Shown here in pieces: positions 7,018 through 17,622 of a DNA stretch of 64,000 nt (position 1 is its first letter; each line of letters opens with the position of its first letter). The translations under genes were made by a program, and so were the position numbers. This DNA is from Serpentinimonas raichei. Lineage in GTDB: Bacteria; Pseudomonadota; Gammaproteobacteria; Burkholderiales; Burkholderiaceae_C. Below the pieces are notes generated by a model. It did no database searches. It had not been told where the DNA came from and saw only the letters and a list, made by a program, of their open reading frames with translations. The stretch lies in assembly GCF_000828895.1 (NCBI RefSeq), contig NZ_AP014568.1:2239858-2303857 (forward strand), given 5' to 3'.

Positions 7018-9725
7018 GCAGCTTCACCCCCAAAACCTACCAGCAACAAGTGCTCGACAGCGTGCAGGCCTATTTCAAGGCTTGCCACGAACTGCCGTCG
7101 CCGTCGCTGGCCTTTGCCGCCACCACCGAGCGTCTGTGGGGCCGTGGCAGCGCCTACCACCCTTTGCAGGGTTTTCCGGCCGAGATGCCGTATTTTTGCC
7201 TGCGCGTGCCCACTGGCGGCGGCAAGACCTGGCTGGCAGCCAAGAGCGTGGCGCTGGTCAACACGCATCTGTTGCGAACCGAGCACAGCGTGATCCTGTG
7301 GCTGGTGCCGAGCAAGCCGATTCGTGAGCAGACCATCAAGGCCTTGCAAGACCGCAACCACCCGTACCACGCGGCACTGCGCGAGGCCGGGCCGATCACG
7401 GTGCTGGATCTGGAAGCCGCCAAGGGCCTCACCCGCGCCACGCTTGACACCTCGACTGCCGTCATCGTCGCCACCCGGCAGGCATTTCAGGTGGAAGAGG
7501 AGGAATGCCGCAAGGTGTATCAGTCCAGCGGCGCCCTGATGCACCACTTTGACAACCTTTCGCCCCGCCAGCGCGATGGGTTGCTGACCGAGGGCAGCGG
7601 GGCCGAGCGCACCACACCGTATTCGCTGGCCAACGTGCTGCGCCTGCGTCGGCCCTTTGTGGTGGTGGACGAGGCGCACAACAGCCGCACCGATCTGGCC
7701 TTCGATATGTTGGCGCGCTTGCGCCCCAGTGGCGTGTTGGAGCTTACCGCCACCCCCGATCTGGAGCGCACACCAAGCAACGTGCTGCACAGCGTGTCCG
7801 CCGCCGAGTTGAAGGCCGAGGAAATGATCAAGTTGCCGGTGCGGCTGGAAACCGAACCCAACTGGCAGCAGTGCCTGGCCGATGCCATTGGCCAGCGCGA
7901 GGCCTTGCAGCACTTGGCCGATGCCGAACGGCGTGCCGGGGCTGCGTACCTGCGGCCCCTGGTGTTGATCCAGTCGGAGCCGCGCCGCGCCGGCATCGAG
8001 ACGCTGGATTTTGAGCGCGTGCGCAACGAGCTCATCACGAACCACGGCATCCCTGCCAGCGAAATCGTGCTGGCCACGGGCGAGGAAAGGGGGCTGGAGC
8101 AGATCGACGCGGATTACAAGTTGGGGCTGTCCGACCCGGCCTGCCCGGTGAAGTTCGTCATCACCCAAAAGGCGCTGGCCGAGGGCTGGGACTGCCCCTT
8201 TGCCTATATTTTGGTAAGCATGGCTGCGCTGTCGTCGGCCACCGCGGTGGAGCAGTTGCTCGGGCGCGTGCTGCGCCAGCCCGGTGCCAGCCTGCGCAGC
8301 GCCCGGGCGCTGAACCAGTCTTATGCCTTTGTGGTGTCGCGCAACTTTGCCGAGACGGCTGGCGCGCTGCGCGATCGGTTGGTGGCCGGTGCCGGATTCG
8401 AGCGGCGCGAAGTCGCCGAGTTCGTCACCGCCGCCAAGGCCGAGCAGGCGCGGCTGGACCTAGGTGGCCACGCCGGGCGCGTGATCGTTCGGCCTATTGC
8501 CATCACCTTGTCGGAAAAGCCCGACCTCAAGCGCGTGCCCAAAGCGGTGCGCGACAAGGTGAGCTGGGACGGCAAGCTCAACACGCTGACCCTGAGCGCA
8601 CCACTGAGCGAGGACGAGGCCGAAGCCCTCCAGGCATCGGTCAGCTCGGAAAGCGCTGTGGCGGCGATCATGCAGGCCGCCGAAGAAAGCCGCAGCACGG
8701 CGATTGAGTTTTTCCAGACGCCCGCCGAATTGGGCCTGCGCCTGCGCGTGCCCGCTTTGGCCTTGCGCACCGGGGCCGAAAAAAATGGCGAATTGGCGCT
8801 GTTTGACGACCCCGAGGTGCTGGAGTACCCGTGGGACTTGTCGCCCTACGATGCCGCCCCGACGGCTGACGACCTTCAGGCATTGGGCGCGGCGCTGAAA
8901 GTCTCGGAAGGCGGCGAGATCGACATCGACGCGGGTGGCCATGTGGTGACGCGCTTCCTGCCCGAGTTGCAGCGCGATCTGGGTTTGGTCTATCAGCCCG
9001 AAAACTGGGACGCGGTTCGTATTGCCACCTGGCTGTGCCGCAACCTGCCTGAGCCGTCGCTGACCCACGCCAGCAAGCAGGCTTTTGTCGCAGCTTGGCT
9101 GGCCAACTTGCTGCGCCAAGGCGGTTTCACGCTGGCGCGCGCCAATCTGCAAAAATTCCTGATTCGCAATCTGCTGGAGGCGCGCATTCGTGATCTGCGC
9201 CAGCAGGCCGTGGCCAGGGCTTTCCAGCAGACGCTATTCGGTGCCGATGCGGCTGCGCGCGTGGCGGTGAGCGATGAATACGCCTTCGAGTTTCACGCCC
9301 AAGCCTACGCGCCGAGCCGCGACTACGACGGGCGCTTTGGGCACTTCGATTTCCGCCGGCACTACTACGGGCGCATGGGCGATTTCGACAGCGCCGAGGA
9401 ATTTGAGTGCGCCTGCCAGTTGGACATCTGGGCGCAACAGGGCCGCATCCAGTTTTGGGTGCGCAACCTGGTGCGGCGCGAAGGCTGCTCATTCTTTCTA
9501 CAAAAGGCCGATGGCCGCTTCTACCCGGATTTCCTGTGCCAGTTGCCCGGCCGCACCGACCAGCCCGGCGCGATTCTGGCCGTGGAATACAAGGGCGCCG
9601 ATCGCTGGAACGGGGCAGAGGATGATCGCTTGATCGGCGGCCTGTGGGCCAACTTGTCGCAAGGGCGATGCCGGTTCGTGATGGTCAAGGACAAGCGCTG
9701 GGATTGGGTCGAAGCGCAGCTCTGA
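7014..9725 (+). CDS. Type III-like restriction endonuclease, helicase-nuclease subunit (Res)
   Basis: 903 aa. Superfamily 2 helicase with Walker A PTGGGKT at 66-72, DEAH at 219-222, a TATPD motif, and a motif VI region ending QLLGRVLRQP. The C-terminus holds a PD-(D/E)xK nuclease: YPD with D839, and VEYKG with E858 and K860. ATP-driven motor plus C-terminal nuclease is the Res architecture of type III systems, where Mod gives specificity and Res cuts. ATG 7014 overlaps the VapC stop; the longer TTG frame from 6999 adds only five codons and no better ribosome site. The length is close to other Res proteins, with no frameshift or missing motif. Confidence 0.9.
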   Translation: MSSFTPKTYQQQVLDSVQAYFKACHELPSPSLAFAATTERLWGRGSAYHPLQGFPAEMPYFCLRVPTGGGKTWLAAKSVALVNTHLLRTEHSVILWLVPSKPIREQTIKALQDRNHPYHAALREAGPITVLDLEAAKGLTRATLDTSTAVIVATRQAFQVEEEECRKVYQSSGALMHHFDNLSPRQRDGLLTEGSGAERTTPYSLANVLRLRRPFVVVDEAHNSRTDLAFDMLARLRPSGVLELTATPDLERTPSNVLHSVSAAELKAEEMIKLPVRLETEPNWQQCLADAIGQREALQHLADAERRAGAAYLRPLVLIQSEPRRAGIETLDFERVRNELITNHGIPASEIVLATGEERGLEQIDADYKLGLSDPACPVKFVITQKALAEGWDCPFAYILVSMAALSSATAVEQLLGRVLRQPGASLRSARALNQSYAFVVSRNFAETAGALRDRLVAGAGFERREVAEFVTAAKAEQARLDLGGHAGRVIVRPIAITLSEKPDLKRVPKAVRDKVSWDGKLNTLTLSAPLSEDEAEALQASVSSESAVAAIMQAAEESRSTAIEFFQTPAELGLRLRVPALALRTGAEKNGELALFDDPEVLEYPWDLSPYDAAPTADDLQALGAALKVSEGGEIDIDAGGHVVTRFLPELQRDLGLVYQPENWDAVRIATWLCRNLPEPSLTHASKQAFVAAWLANLLRQGGFTLARANLQKFLIRNLLEARIRDLRQQAVARAFQQTLFGADAAARVAVSDEYAFEFHAQAYAPSRDYDGRFGHFDFRRHYYGRMGDFDSAEEFECACQLDIWAQQGRIQFWVRNLVRREGCSFFLQKADGRFYPDFLCQLPGRTDQPGAILAVEYKGADRWNGAEDDRLIGGLWANLSQGRCRFVMVKDKRWDWVEAQL

Positions 9726-9806
9726 GCTGGCAAGCAATGCAGGCCCGTTTTGCAGCGCATCCTTGCTCCCCAAGCGCCCCAGCCACTCTGATGGACAATC
9801 CCCCCC

Positions 9807-11819
<2,013 letters not shown>

Positions 11820-11890
11820 TCCTCGGGCCCCGCGCTCAGGTCGCCTTGGCGACGCGCACGGCCCTCTGGCGGCCGCACAATCGCAACCCC

Positions 11891-12562
11891 ATGGGAACGC
11901 TCTACTTGGTGCGCCACGGCCAGGCCTCGTTTGGCGCCGACGACTACGACCGCCTGAGCCCGCTCGGGCAGCGCCAGAGCCTGCGCTTGGGCGAGCACCT
12001 GCGCGCCCACGGCTGGCAGCCCGATGCGGTGCTGTGTGGCACCTTGCGCCGCCACACCCAGACCTGGGATGCGCTGGCACGCGGACTCGGCGGCCCGACC
12101 CCCGAGCCGCTGCCATGGCCGGGCCTGAACGAGTACGACAGCGCCGCCCTGATCGAGGCCCTGCACGCCGCGCCCCTGCCGTCGCCCCACACCCCCGAGG
12201 GCTACCGGCAGCATTTTCGGCTGCTGCGCGACGCGCTGCGCCAGTGGATGGCGGGCGTGCTCACGCCAGTGGGCATGCCCGACTACCCGGCCTTTGTGGC
12301 CGGCGTGGTGGCGGCGCTGGACCATGTGCGCCAGCTCGGCCAAGGCCGGGTGCTGATCGTCAGCAGCGGCGGCCCGATCGCCACCGCCGTCGGCCACCTG
12401 CTGGGCACCACACCCGAGACCACGATCGAGCTCAACCTGCGGCTGCGCAACACCGCGCTCACCGAATTCGAATTCAACCCCAAGCGCCACACGCTGCAAA
12501 GCTTCAACACGCTGCCGCACCTGGCGCAGCCCGAGCAGGCCGACTGGATCAGCTACGCCTGA
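11891..12562 (+). CDS. Histidine phosphatase (phosphoglycerate mutase-like)
   Basis: 223 aa. The RHG motif at residues 8-10 (LVRHGQ) supplies the phosphohistidine, with a second histidine-superfamily region around VSSGGPIA, where the usual catalytic His is replaced by a Gly-Gly context. The family covers phosphoglycerate mutases and many phosphatases, so the substrate is unknown. The start at ATG 11891 puts the RHG motif at the normal distance from the N-terminus; the open frame extends further upstream without homology. It ends 12 bp from the convergent RNB gene. Confidence 0.8.
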   Translation: MGTLYLVRHGQASFGADDYDRLSPLGQRQSLRLGEHLRAHGWQPDAVLCGTLRRHTQTWDALARGLGGPTPEPLPWPGLNEYDSAALIEALHAAPLPSPHTPEGYRQHFRLLRDALRQWMAGVLTPVGMPDYPAFVAGVVAALDHVRQLGQGRVLIVSSGGPIATAVGHLLGTTPETTIELNLRLRNTALTEFEFNPKRHTLQSFNTLPHLAQPEQADWISYA

Positions 12563-12574
12563 GGCGCCGCGGCC

Positions 12575-14704
12575 TCAAGGCGCGGCTTTGTGCGCCGCTT
12601 CGTTGGGCGCCGCCACCTCTGCAACTTCAGAGGCGCTGTCGGATGGCGGCAGCGTCTCCGACTCGGCGTCGTCATCGAGGTCCACCGCCAGCGCCAGCGC
12701 GGGGGCCAGCGCGGCTTCGTCCTCCTCGTCGGGCTCGGGTTCAGCGGACTCGGCGCCAGTTGGGGCCGTGCGCGCCAGTTGCTCGATCACGCTGGCCGAC
12801 ACCTCGAGCCCAATCAGGTCGATGTCGCCCAGCCGCAGCCGCACCGGGGTGCCGCGCGCCAGCCCCGCGCTGCCGGCGGCGTTGAGCACCAGCGGCAGGG
12901 TGTCGGCGCGCACCAGCCCGTCTTTGATGACGCTGGCGCTGAGCTCGCCGATCTGCTGTTGCTGCAGGTAGCGCAGCGTCCAGTAGCGCTCCATGCCGTT
13001 TTGAAACTGGGCGTAGGCGGTGTAGGCGGCGTCGAAGGCGCTGATGACCACCAGCAGGGCGGTGTCGCGCGGCTTGAAGGGCGCCGCCAGCGCGGCCGCC
13101 TTGCCGTGGCGCACGCAAGCGATCAGTTGCCACTGGTTGACCAGATCGGTGTAGCGGCGCAGCGGCGAGCTGCTCCAGGCGTAGCAAGCCACCCCGATGC
13201 CGGCGTGCGGCAGCGCCCTGGCCCCCATGCGCACCTTGATGCCCGGCGCCAGGCTGGCCTGGCTGCGGTAGATGGCGGGCACGCCGCAGTCGGCCAGCCA
13301 CTGGCCCCAGGTGCTGTTGGCCAGAATCATGGCCTCGGCCACCATCAGGTCCAGCGGCGCGCCGCGGCTGCGGGTGCCGATCTGCACCCGCTCATCGCCC
13401 GTCGGGCCTTCGGGGGGCGCGTCTTGCAGGGCAAAGGTGTAGTCGGGCCGGGTGAAGGTCTCGGGTTTGCCGCGCACCGCCTCGCGCCGCGCTTTGCAGT
13501 GCAGCGCCAGCCGGTACAAAAAAGCCAGTTGCGGGCGCAGGGCGACGATGGCTTCGGGCAGCGGGGCCCCGGGCGCCGCAGCGGGGTTTTGCAGCCAGTC
13601 GACGCTGAGGGCCTGGTCGAGCTGGTCGTGGCGCAGGTTGTGCGCGATCGGCACCTGCTCGATGCGCGTCTCGCTGCCGCGCAGCTCCAGCGTCTCGGCA
13701 TCCAGCCGCAGGTAGAGCGACAGCGCCGGGCGCGCGCCCCCGGCGTCGAGCGTGTAGGCCTGCACCACCGCGTCGGGCAGCATGGTGATTTTGTGCCCCG
13801 GCATGTACACGGTGGACAGGCGCTGGCGCGCCACCTGATCGAGCGCGCCGCCGGGTTCGATGGCCAGCCCCGGCGCCGCGATGTGGATGCCCAGCGTCAC
13901 CTCGGCGCCACCCAGGCCCTGCAGGCTGAGCGCGTCGTCGATTTCGGTGGTGCTGGAGTCGTCGATCGAAAACGCCTGCACCGTGGCCAGCGGCAGGTTC
14001 TCGGGCAAGGGCGGCAGGGGCGGCAGCGCCGCAAAACCCACGCCCTTGGGGAACTGATCGAACAAAAAGCGCTGCCAATGAAATTCGTAGGCATTGCGGA
14101 TGGCGCCCGCGCGCTGCAGCAGCAGCAAGGGGGCGGTGTGGCTGCTGCGCGCGGCGTGCACCACGGCCTTGTACTCGGGCGCGTTTTTATCGGGCCGAAA
14201 CAGGATTTTATAGAGCTGCTGGGCCACCGCCGGCGGGCACTGGCCCGCAGCCAACTCGGCCGCCCAGGCCTCGGTCTGGGCCTGGATCTGGCGCTTTTTC
14301 TCGATCGCCGCCAGCGCCTGCTGCACCACCTCCGCCGGGGCTTTTTTGTAGCGCCCCTTGCCGGCGCGGCGAAAATAATGCGGCGCCTCGCCTAGGCGCA
14401 ACAAGGCGGCGAGTTGCTGCGCCGTGGTGGGCGGGTCCTGAAAATACTCGGCCGCCAGTTCGGCAAAGCCAAACTCGGCCTCGGGCGCAAACTCCCACGC
14501 CAGCTCGAGCTCGATCTGCGGCCGCAGGGCCTCGGCCGCCTGCAGCAGCGCGCTCGGCTCGGGCTGGGCAAAGCGCAGCAGCACCAAGGCGGCCTTGACC
14601 TTGACGCGCTTGCCCGACTCCAGCTCGACTTGCAGCGCGGACTCGGATTCGGACAGGATGCGGCCAGCGAGCAACTTACCGGCTTCGTCAAACAGGGCGT
14701 ACAA
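12575..14704 (-). CDS. RNB-domain exoribonuclease (RNase II-like)
   Basis: About 709 aa. The catalytic RNB core shows the acidic cluster in SIDDSSTTEIDDALSL, followed by motifs such as STVYMPGHKITMLPD and WSSSPLRRYTDLVNQ. The enzyme should degrade RNA 3' to 5' in the cytosol. I place the start at a TTG (14702-14704), because homologues begin with YALFDEAGK-type sequence immediately after Met and GGAAAG lies upstream. A GTG at 14782 would add 26 residues without homology. The last about 55 residues are an acidic, alanine-rich low-complexity tail. It lies 170 bp downstream of queE on the same strand. Confidence 0.85.
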   Translation of the reverse strand: MYALFDEAGKLLAGRILSESESALQVELESGKRVKVKAALVLLRFAQPEPSALLQAAEALRPQIELELAWEFAPEAEFGFAELAAEYFQDPPTTAQQLAALLRLGEAPHYFRRAGKGRYKKAPAEVVQQALAAIEKKRQIQAQTEAWAAELAAGQCPPAVAQQLYKILFRPDKNAPEYKAVVHAARSSHTAPLLLLQRAGAIRNAYEFHWQRFLFDQFPKGVGFAALPPLPPLPENLPLATVQAFSIDDSSTTEIDDALSLQGLGGAEVTLGIHIAAPGLAIEPGGALDQVARQRLSTVYMPGHKITMLPDAVVQAYTLDAGGARPALSLYLRLDAETLELRGSETRIEQVPIAHNLRHDQLDQALSVDWLQNPAAAPGAPLPEAIVALRPQLAFLYRLALHCKARREAVRGKPETFTRPDYTFALQDAPPEGPTGDERVQIGTRSRGAPLDLMVAEAMILANSTWGQWLADCGVPAIYRSQASLAPGIKVRMGARALPHAGIGVACYAWSSSPLRRYTDLVNQWQLIACVRHGKAAALAAPFKPRDTALLVVISAFDAAYTAYAQFQNGMERYWTLRYLQQQQIGELSASVIKDGLVRADTLPLVLNAAGSAGLARGTPVRLRLGDIDLIGLEVSASVIEQLARTAPTGAESAEPEPDEEDEAALAPALALAVDLDDDAESETLPPSDSASEVAEVAAPNEAAHKAAP

Positions 14705-14874
14705 AATGGGGCTTTCCGGGCGGAGGCAGGGTGAACAAGGGATGGCGAGGCGGCGGGGGCCGCACAGAGGCGGCGCCCGCACCAGTGCGGCCTTGGGCGG
14801 GCTCCGAGTTTAACGGCCTTGCTGCGGCTGCGCGGGCACCGACCTGGTGGCACGGTTCATCGCCGCACCGGCGC

Positions 14875-15531
14875 TCAAGGGATGCCGAGCCATTTGTGGG
14901 TTTGCAGCGACAAGCGCCATTGCGGATGCGCCATGCAATAGCCGATCGCCTGCTGGGTGTGCGCCTGGCGCAGCGGTCCATCCAGCGGCTGCAAAAAAAA
15001 GTGCGCAAAGTCCAGCCCCGCAAAGCGCTCGGGCGGGGCCTCGGCTTGCGGATAGACCAGCTTGAGCTCGTCGCCGCGCTGCACGCGCAGCTCGGCGTCG
15101 GCCTTGGGGCTGACGCAGACCCAGTCCAGCCCTTCGGGCAGCGCCAGCGTGCCATTGGTCTCGACGGCGATCTCAAAGCCTTGGGCATGCAGCGCCTCGA
15201 TCAGGGCGGCGTCGAGCTGCAGCAGCGGCTCGCCGCCCGTGCACACCACCAGCGGCCGGCCTGCGCCCAAACCCGAACTTATTCCGCTGCCGCCGCCCCA
15301 GCAGGCCCACACCGCCTGCGCCAGCGCCAGCGCGCTGGCAAATTTGCCGCCGCCGCTGCCGTCGGTGCCCACGAAATCGGTGTCGCAAAAACGGCACTGG
15401 GCGCTGGCCCGGTCGGCCTCGCGGCCGCTCCAGAGGTTGCAACCGGCAAAGCGGCAAAACACGGCGGCGCGCCCGCTCTGGGCGCCCTCGCCTTGCAGGG
15501 TGTAGAAAATTTCTTTGACGCTGTAGTTCAT
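14875..15531 (-). CDS. queE: 7-carboxy-7-deazaguanine synthase QueE
   Basis: 218 aa radical SAM enzyme that converts 6-carboxytetrahydropterin to 7-carboxy-7-deazaguanine in the queuosine pathway. The iron-sulfur cysteines are C31, C46 and C49, giving the C-x14-C-x2-C spacing special to one QueE class rather than the common CxxxCxxC. TGGEPLLQ further on is the SAM-contact motif. The N-terminus (SVKEIFYTLQGEGAQSG) is typical of QueE. It is the last of three queuosine genes on this strand, after queC and the QueD-like gene, from which it is separated by 95 bp containing a REP-like repeat. Confidence 0.92.
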   Translation of the reverse strand: MNYSVKEIFYTLQGEGAQSGRAAVFCRFAGCNLWSGREADRASAQCRFCDTDFVGTDGSGGGKFASALALAQAVWACWGGGSGISSGLGAGRPLVVCTGGEPLLQLDAALIEALHAQGFEIAVETNGTLALPEGLDWVCVSPKADAELRVQRGDELKLVYPQAEAPPERFAGLDFAHFFLQPLDGPLRQAHTQQAIGYCMAHPQWRLSLQTHKWLGIP

Positions 15532-15540
15532 TTCAGTGGC

Positions 15541-15607
15541 GCACGGCCGCCCGAAGCCACTGAAGCACCCCCTCGGGGGGCAGCGAGCGCAACGAGCGTG
15601 GGGGTAA
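15541..15607. repeat. REP-like palindromic element between the QueD-like gene and queE
   Basis: The gap contains CCCCCTCGGGGGG, then CAGCGAGCGCAACGAGCG and GGGGGT. Two foldings are possible: a short inner stem (CCCCC/GGGGG) or an outer stem (ACCCCC/GGGGGT). Sequences of this kind recur in intergenic regions of Comamonadaceae, from memory of the group. I saw one copy in this window. It could act as a processing or attenuation point between the two genes. Confidence 0.5.
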
Positions 15608-15626
15608 CATCATGCCATTGCCCCAC

Positions 15627-16727
15627 TCAAATCGGGCTCAGGCCCGGGTCGGCGGCCATGACCAGCGCCCCGCAGCCGGGCGTCTGGTACAGATCGACTC
15701 GCTCCAAGGCCGCCAGCTCGCGCCGCCCTTGTTGCAAGATCCACCCAGCCAAGCTGGCGCAATCGCAGTCGGGCAGACCCGCCGTGGCGGCCAGCTCGTG
15801 CAAAGGCTGGTGGTCGAGGGCCTTGAACAGCGGGTCGAACAAGCGCTTGACGTCGCCGAAATCGAGCACCCAGCCCTGCACCGCATCGAGTGCCCCGCCC
15901 AGCCCTAGGCGCAGCGTGTAGGTGTGCCCGTACAGGGCCGCCAGGGGGTGGTCAGGCGGGGCGTGGCGCAGCCGGCGCGCGCTGTCGAGTGTCAGGTCTT
16001 TCCAGATGCGGTAGCGCTGTCCGTCGAAGCTGGCCCCGCAGGAGGCGGTCTCGAACACCGTGACCCGGCTCAGGCCGGGCAGGGCGGCCACCAGCTGCTG
16101 CCACAGCCACGCCGACAGCACCTCGCTGGTGGGGTTTTCCAGCCCCGCGATGTCGTTCAGGCAGTGCCGGTGCAGGCGCTGCTGCAACGGTGCCCAGGCG
16201 TGGTCGAGGCGGTCGGCGGCGCCCAGCTCATCAAACAGCCCGTCTGGGCGCGCGTGCAGCAGCACCTCGAAGCCGTGCCCGTGCATGCGGCCGCACTTGT
16301 GGCCCGCCGGCACGCGCGGCAACTGGTGCGCCGCCTCGAAGCGGTAACGCCGCCACGTGTGGGCGTGGCCGGTGGCATCGAGCTCGCAGCCGCTGCGCGG
16401 GGTGCTTTGCACCCCGATCTGGACCAGTTGCAAGCCCGCGCTGGGCAAGCGCTGCTGCAACCAGCGCGCCAGCGCGGTGTCGTCGGGCTCGGGCAGGCAG
16501 TCGTTGAGCAGGCGGTGGTCCAACGCCGCCGTCACATCCGCCAGATGCTGCTGCAACTGCTCCACCTCGGTGCCGGCCACCGCCGCCCAGCCGGGTTCCA
16601 CGCGCGCGCGCAGCCGCGCCTCAAAGCTGTGCCCATGCAGGCGCGCCTGCGGGTGCTGGGGCGCGCGGCGCTGCAGTTGCCGCGCCGCTTCGAAGCCGGC
16701 TTGGGCGCAGTGGTACAGGCTCAGCAT
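15627..16727 (-). CDS. Three-domain 6-carboxytetrahydropterin synthase-like protein (tandem QueD)
   Basis: 366 aa, about three times the usual 120 aa of QueD. Three T-fold units are visible: residues about 1-118, 124-236 and 238-357. Unit 2 has the zinc and nucleophile set (H134 in EAAH, C145 in GHKCGRMHGH, H149, H151) and E226, but its Asp-His pair reads LHRH. Units 1 and 3 lack the first zinc His and the Cys, but keep the Asp-His pair (D70-H71 and D305-H306); both have Gln in place of the conserved Glu. The set may build one composite active site. The gene lies 13 bp after queC, which supports a role in 7-deazaguanine synthesis. ATG 16727 is preferred over upstream codons that lack homology. 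Confidence 0.85.
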   Translation of the reverse strand: MLSLYHCAQAGFEAARQLQRRAPQHPQARLHGHSFEARLRARVEPGWAAVAGTEVEQLQQHLADVTAALDHRLLNDCLPEPDDTALARWLQQRLPSAGLQLVQIGVQSTPRSGCELDATGHAHTWRRYRFEAAHQLPRVPAGHKCGRMHGHGFEVLLHARPDGLFDELGAADRLDHAWAPLQQRLHRHCLNDIAGLENPTSEVLSAWLWQQLVAALPGLSRVTVFETASCGASFDGQRYRIWKDLTLDSARRLRHAPPDHPLAALYGHTYTLRLGLGGALDAVQGWVLDFGDVKRLFDPLFKALDHQPLHELAATAGLPDCDCASLAGWILQQGRRELAALERVDLYQTPGCGALVMAADPGLSPI

Positions 16728-16740
16728 GGGGCAAGCCGTC

Positions 16741-17466
16741 TCATTGGTGCAGGCCAAAGCGCTGCCGCAAGGGGTCGGGGCAGCCCACCTCGGCAAAGCC
16801 CTTGGCGCGCAGCAGGCAGGCGTCGCAAGCGCCGCAGGGCTGGCCTAGCGGGCCTGGGTCGTAGCAGCTGCAGGTGTGCGCCAGATCGACCCCGAGGCGC
16901 AGCGCCTCGCGCACGATCTCGGCCTTGCTCAGGTGCTGCAAGGGGGCATGGATGCGCAGCCGCTGCGCGCCTTCGACGCCCGCCCGGGTGGCCAAGTTGG
17001 CCATGGCCTCGAAAGCCTGGATGAAGGCCGGGCGGCAGTCGGGGTAACCCGAGTAGTCGAGCGCGTTGACACCGATGAAAATGTCGCAACTGCCCAGGGT
17101 TTCGGCCCATGCCAGCGCCAGGCTCAGAAACACCGTGTTGCGCGCCGGTACGTAGGTGAGCGGTATGCCCTGCTGCGCCAGCTCATCCAGCGTGCGCTGC
17201 TTGGGCACCACCAGCGCCTGATCGGTCAGGGCCGAACCGCCAAAGGCGCGCAGATCCACCGGCAGCGTGATGTGGCGCCGCGTCCCTTGGGCCTGCGCCT
17301 GCGCCCGCGCCGCGGCCAGTTCGTGGGCGTGGCGCTGGCCGTAATCGAAGCTCAGGGCGCAGGCGGCAAAGCCGCGCTCACGCGCCAAGGCCAACACGGT
17401 GGCCGAATCGAGGCCGCCGCTGAGCAGCACCACCGCCGTGGGTTGGGCCGCGCTCATCAAAGTCAT
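16741..17466 (-). CDS. queC: 7-cyano-7-deazaguanine synthase QueC
   Basis: 241 aa ATP-dependent enzyme that makes preQ0 from 7-carboxy-7-deazaguanine and ammonia. The PP-loop [13 protein letters not shown] is near the N-terminus, and a four-cysteine zinc site ([19 protein letters not shown]) is near the C-terminus. ATG 17466 follows AAGGA with about 7 bp spacing; an in-frame ATG nine bases later is possible. It is the first gene of a queC, QueD-like, queE run. No preQ1 riboswitch-like structure is apparent in the 156 bp upstream of it. Confidence 0.93.
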   Translation of the reverse strand: MTLMSAAQPTAVVLLSGGLDSATVLALARERGFAACALSFDYGQRHAHELAAARAQAQAQGTRRHITLPVDLRAFGGSALTDQALVVPKQRTLDELAQQGIPLTYVPARNTVFLSLALAWAETLGSCDIFIGVNALDYSGYPDCRPAFIQAFEAMANLATRAGVEGAQRLRIHAPLQHLSKAEIVREALRLGVDLAHTCSCYDPGPLGQPCGACDACLLRAKGFAEVGCPDPLRQRFGLHQ

Positions 17467-17622
17467 GGTGGGTCCTTTTTTTTCAAGATGGGGGCGAGGG
17501 AACCCATCGTGCCAAAGCAGCGGCACGAGCCGGTGCGCAAGCCGCTCATTTTAAGCTTGTGCCGCGGCCTGCGCCTGGCGCGCTAAAATCTGGCGCATAA
17601 AACGGCTTTCGGAGGATAGGCA

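Noticed and set aside
12590..14395. 601-codon open frame on the plus strand opposite the RNB gene
   Set aside because: High-GC genes leave long open antisense frames; its product is a repetitive Gln/Arg/Gly-rich string with no domain, while the minus strand has clear RNase motifs.
17467..17622. preQ1 riboswitch ahead of queC
   Set aside because: No compact H-type pseudoknot with the expected A-rich tail near the queC start was visible.
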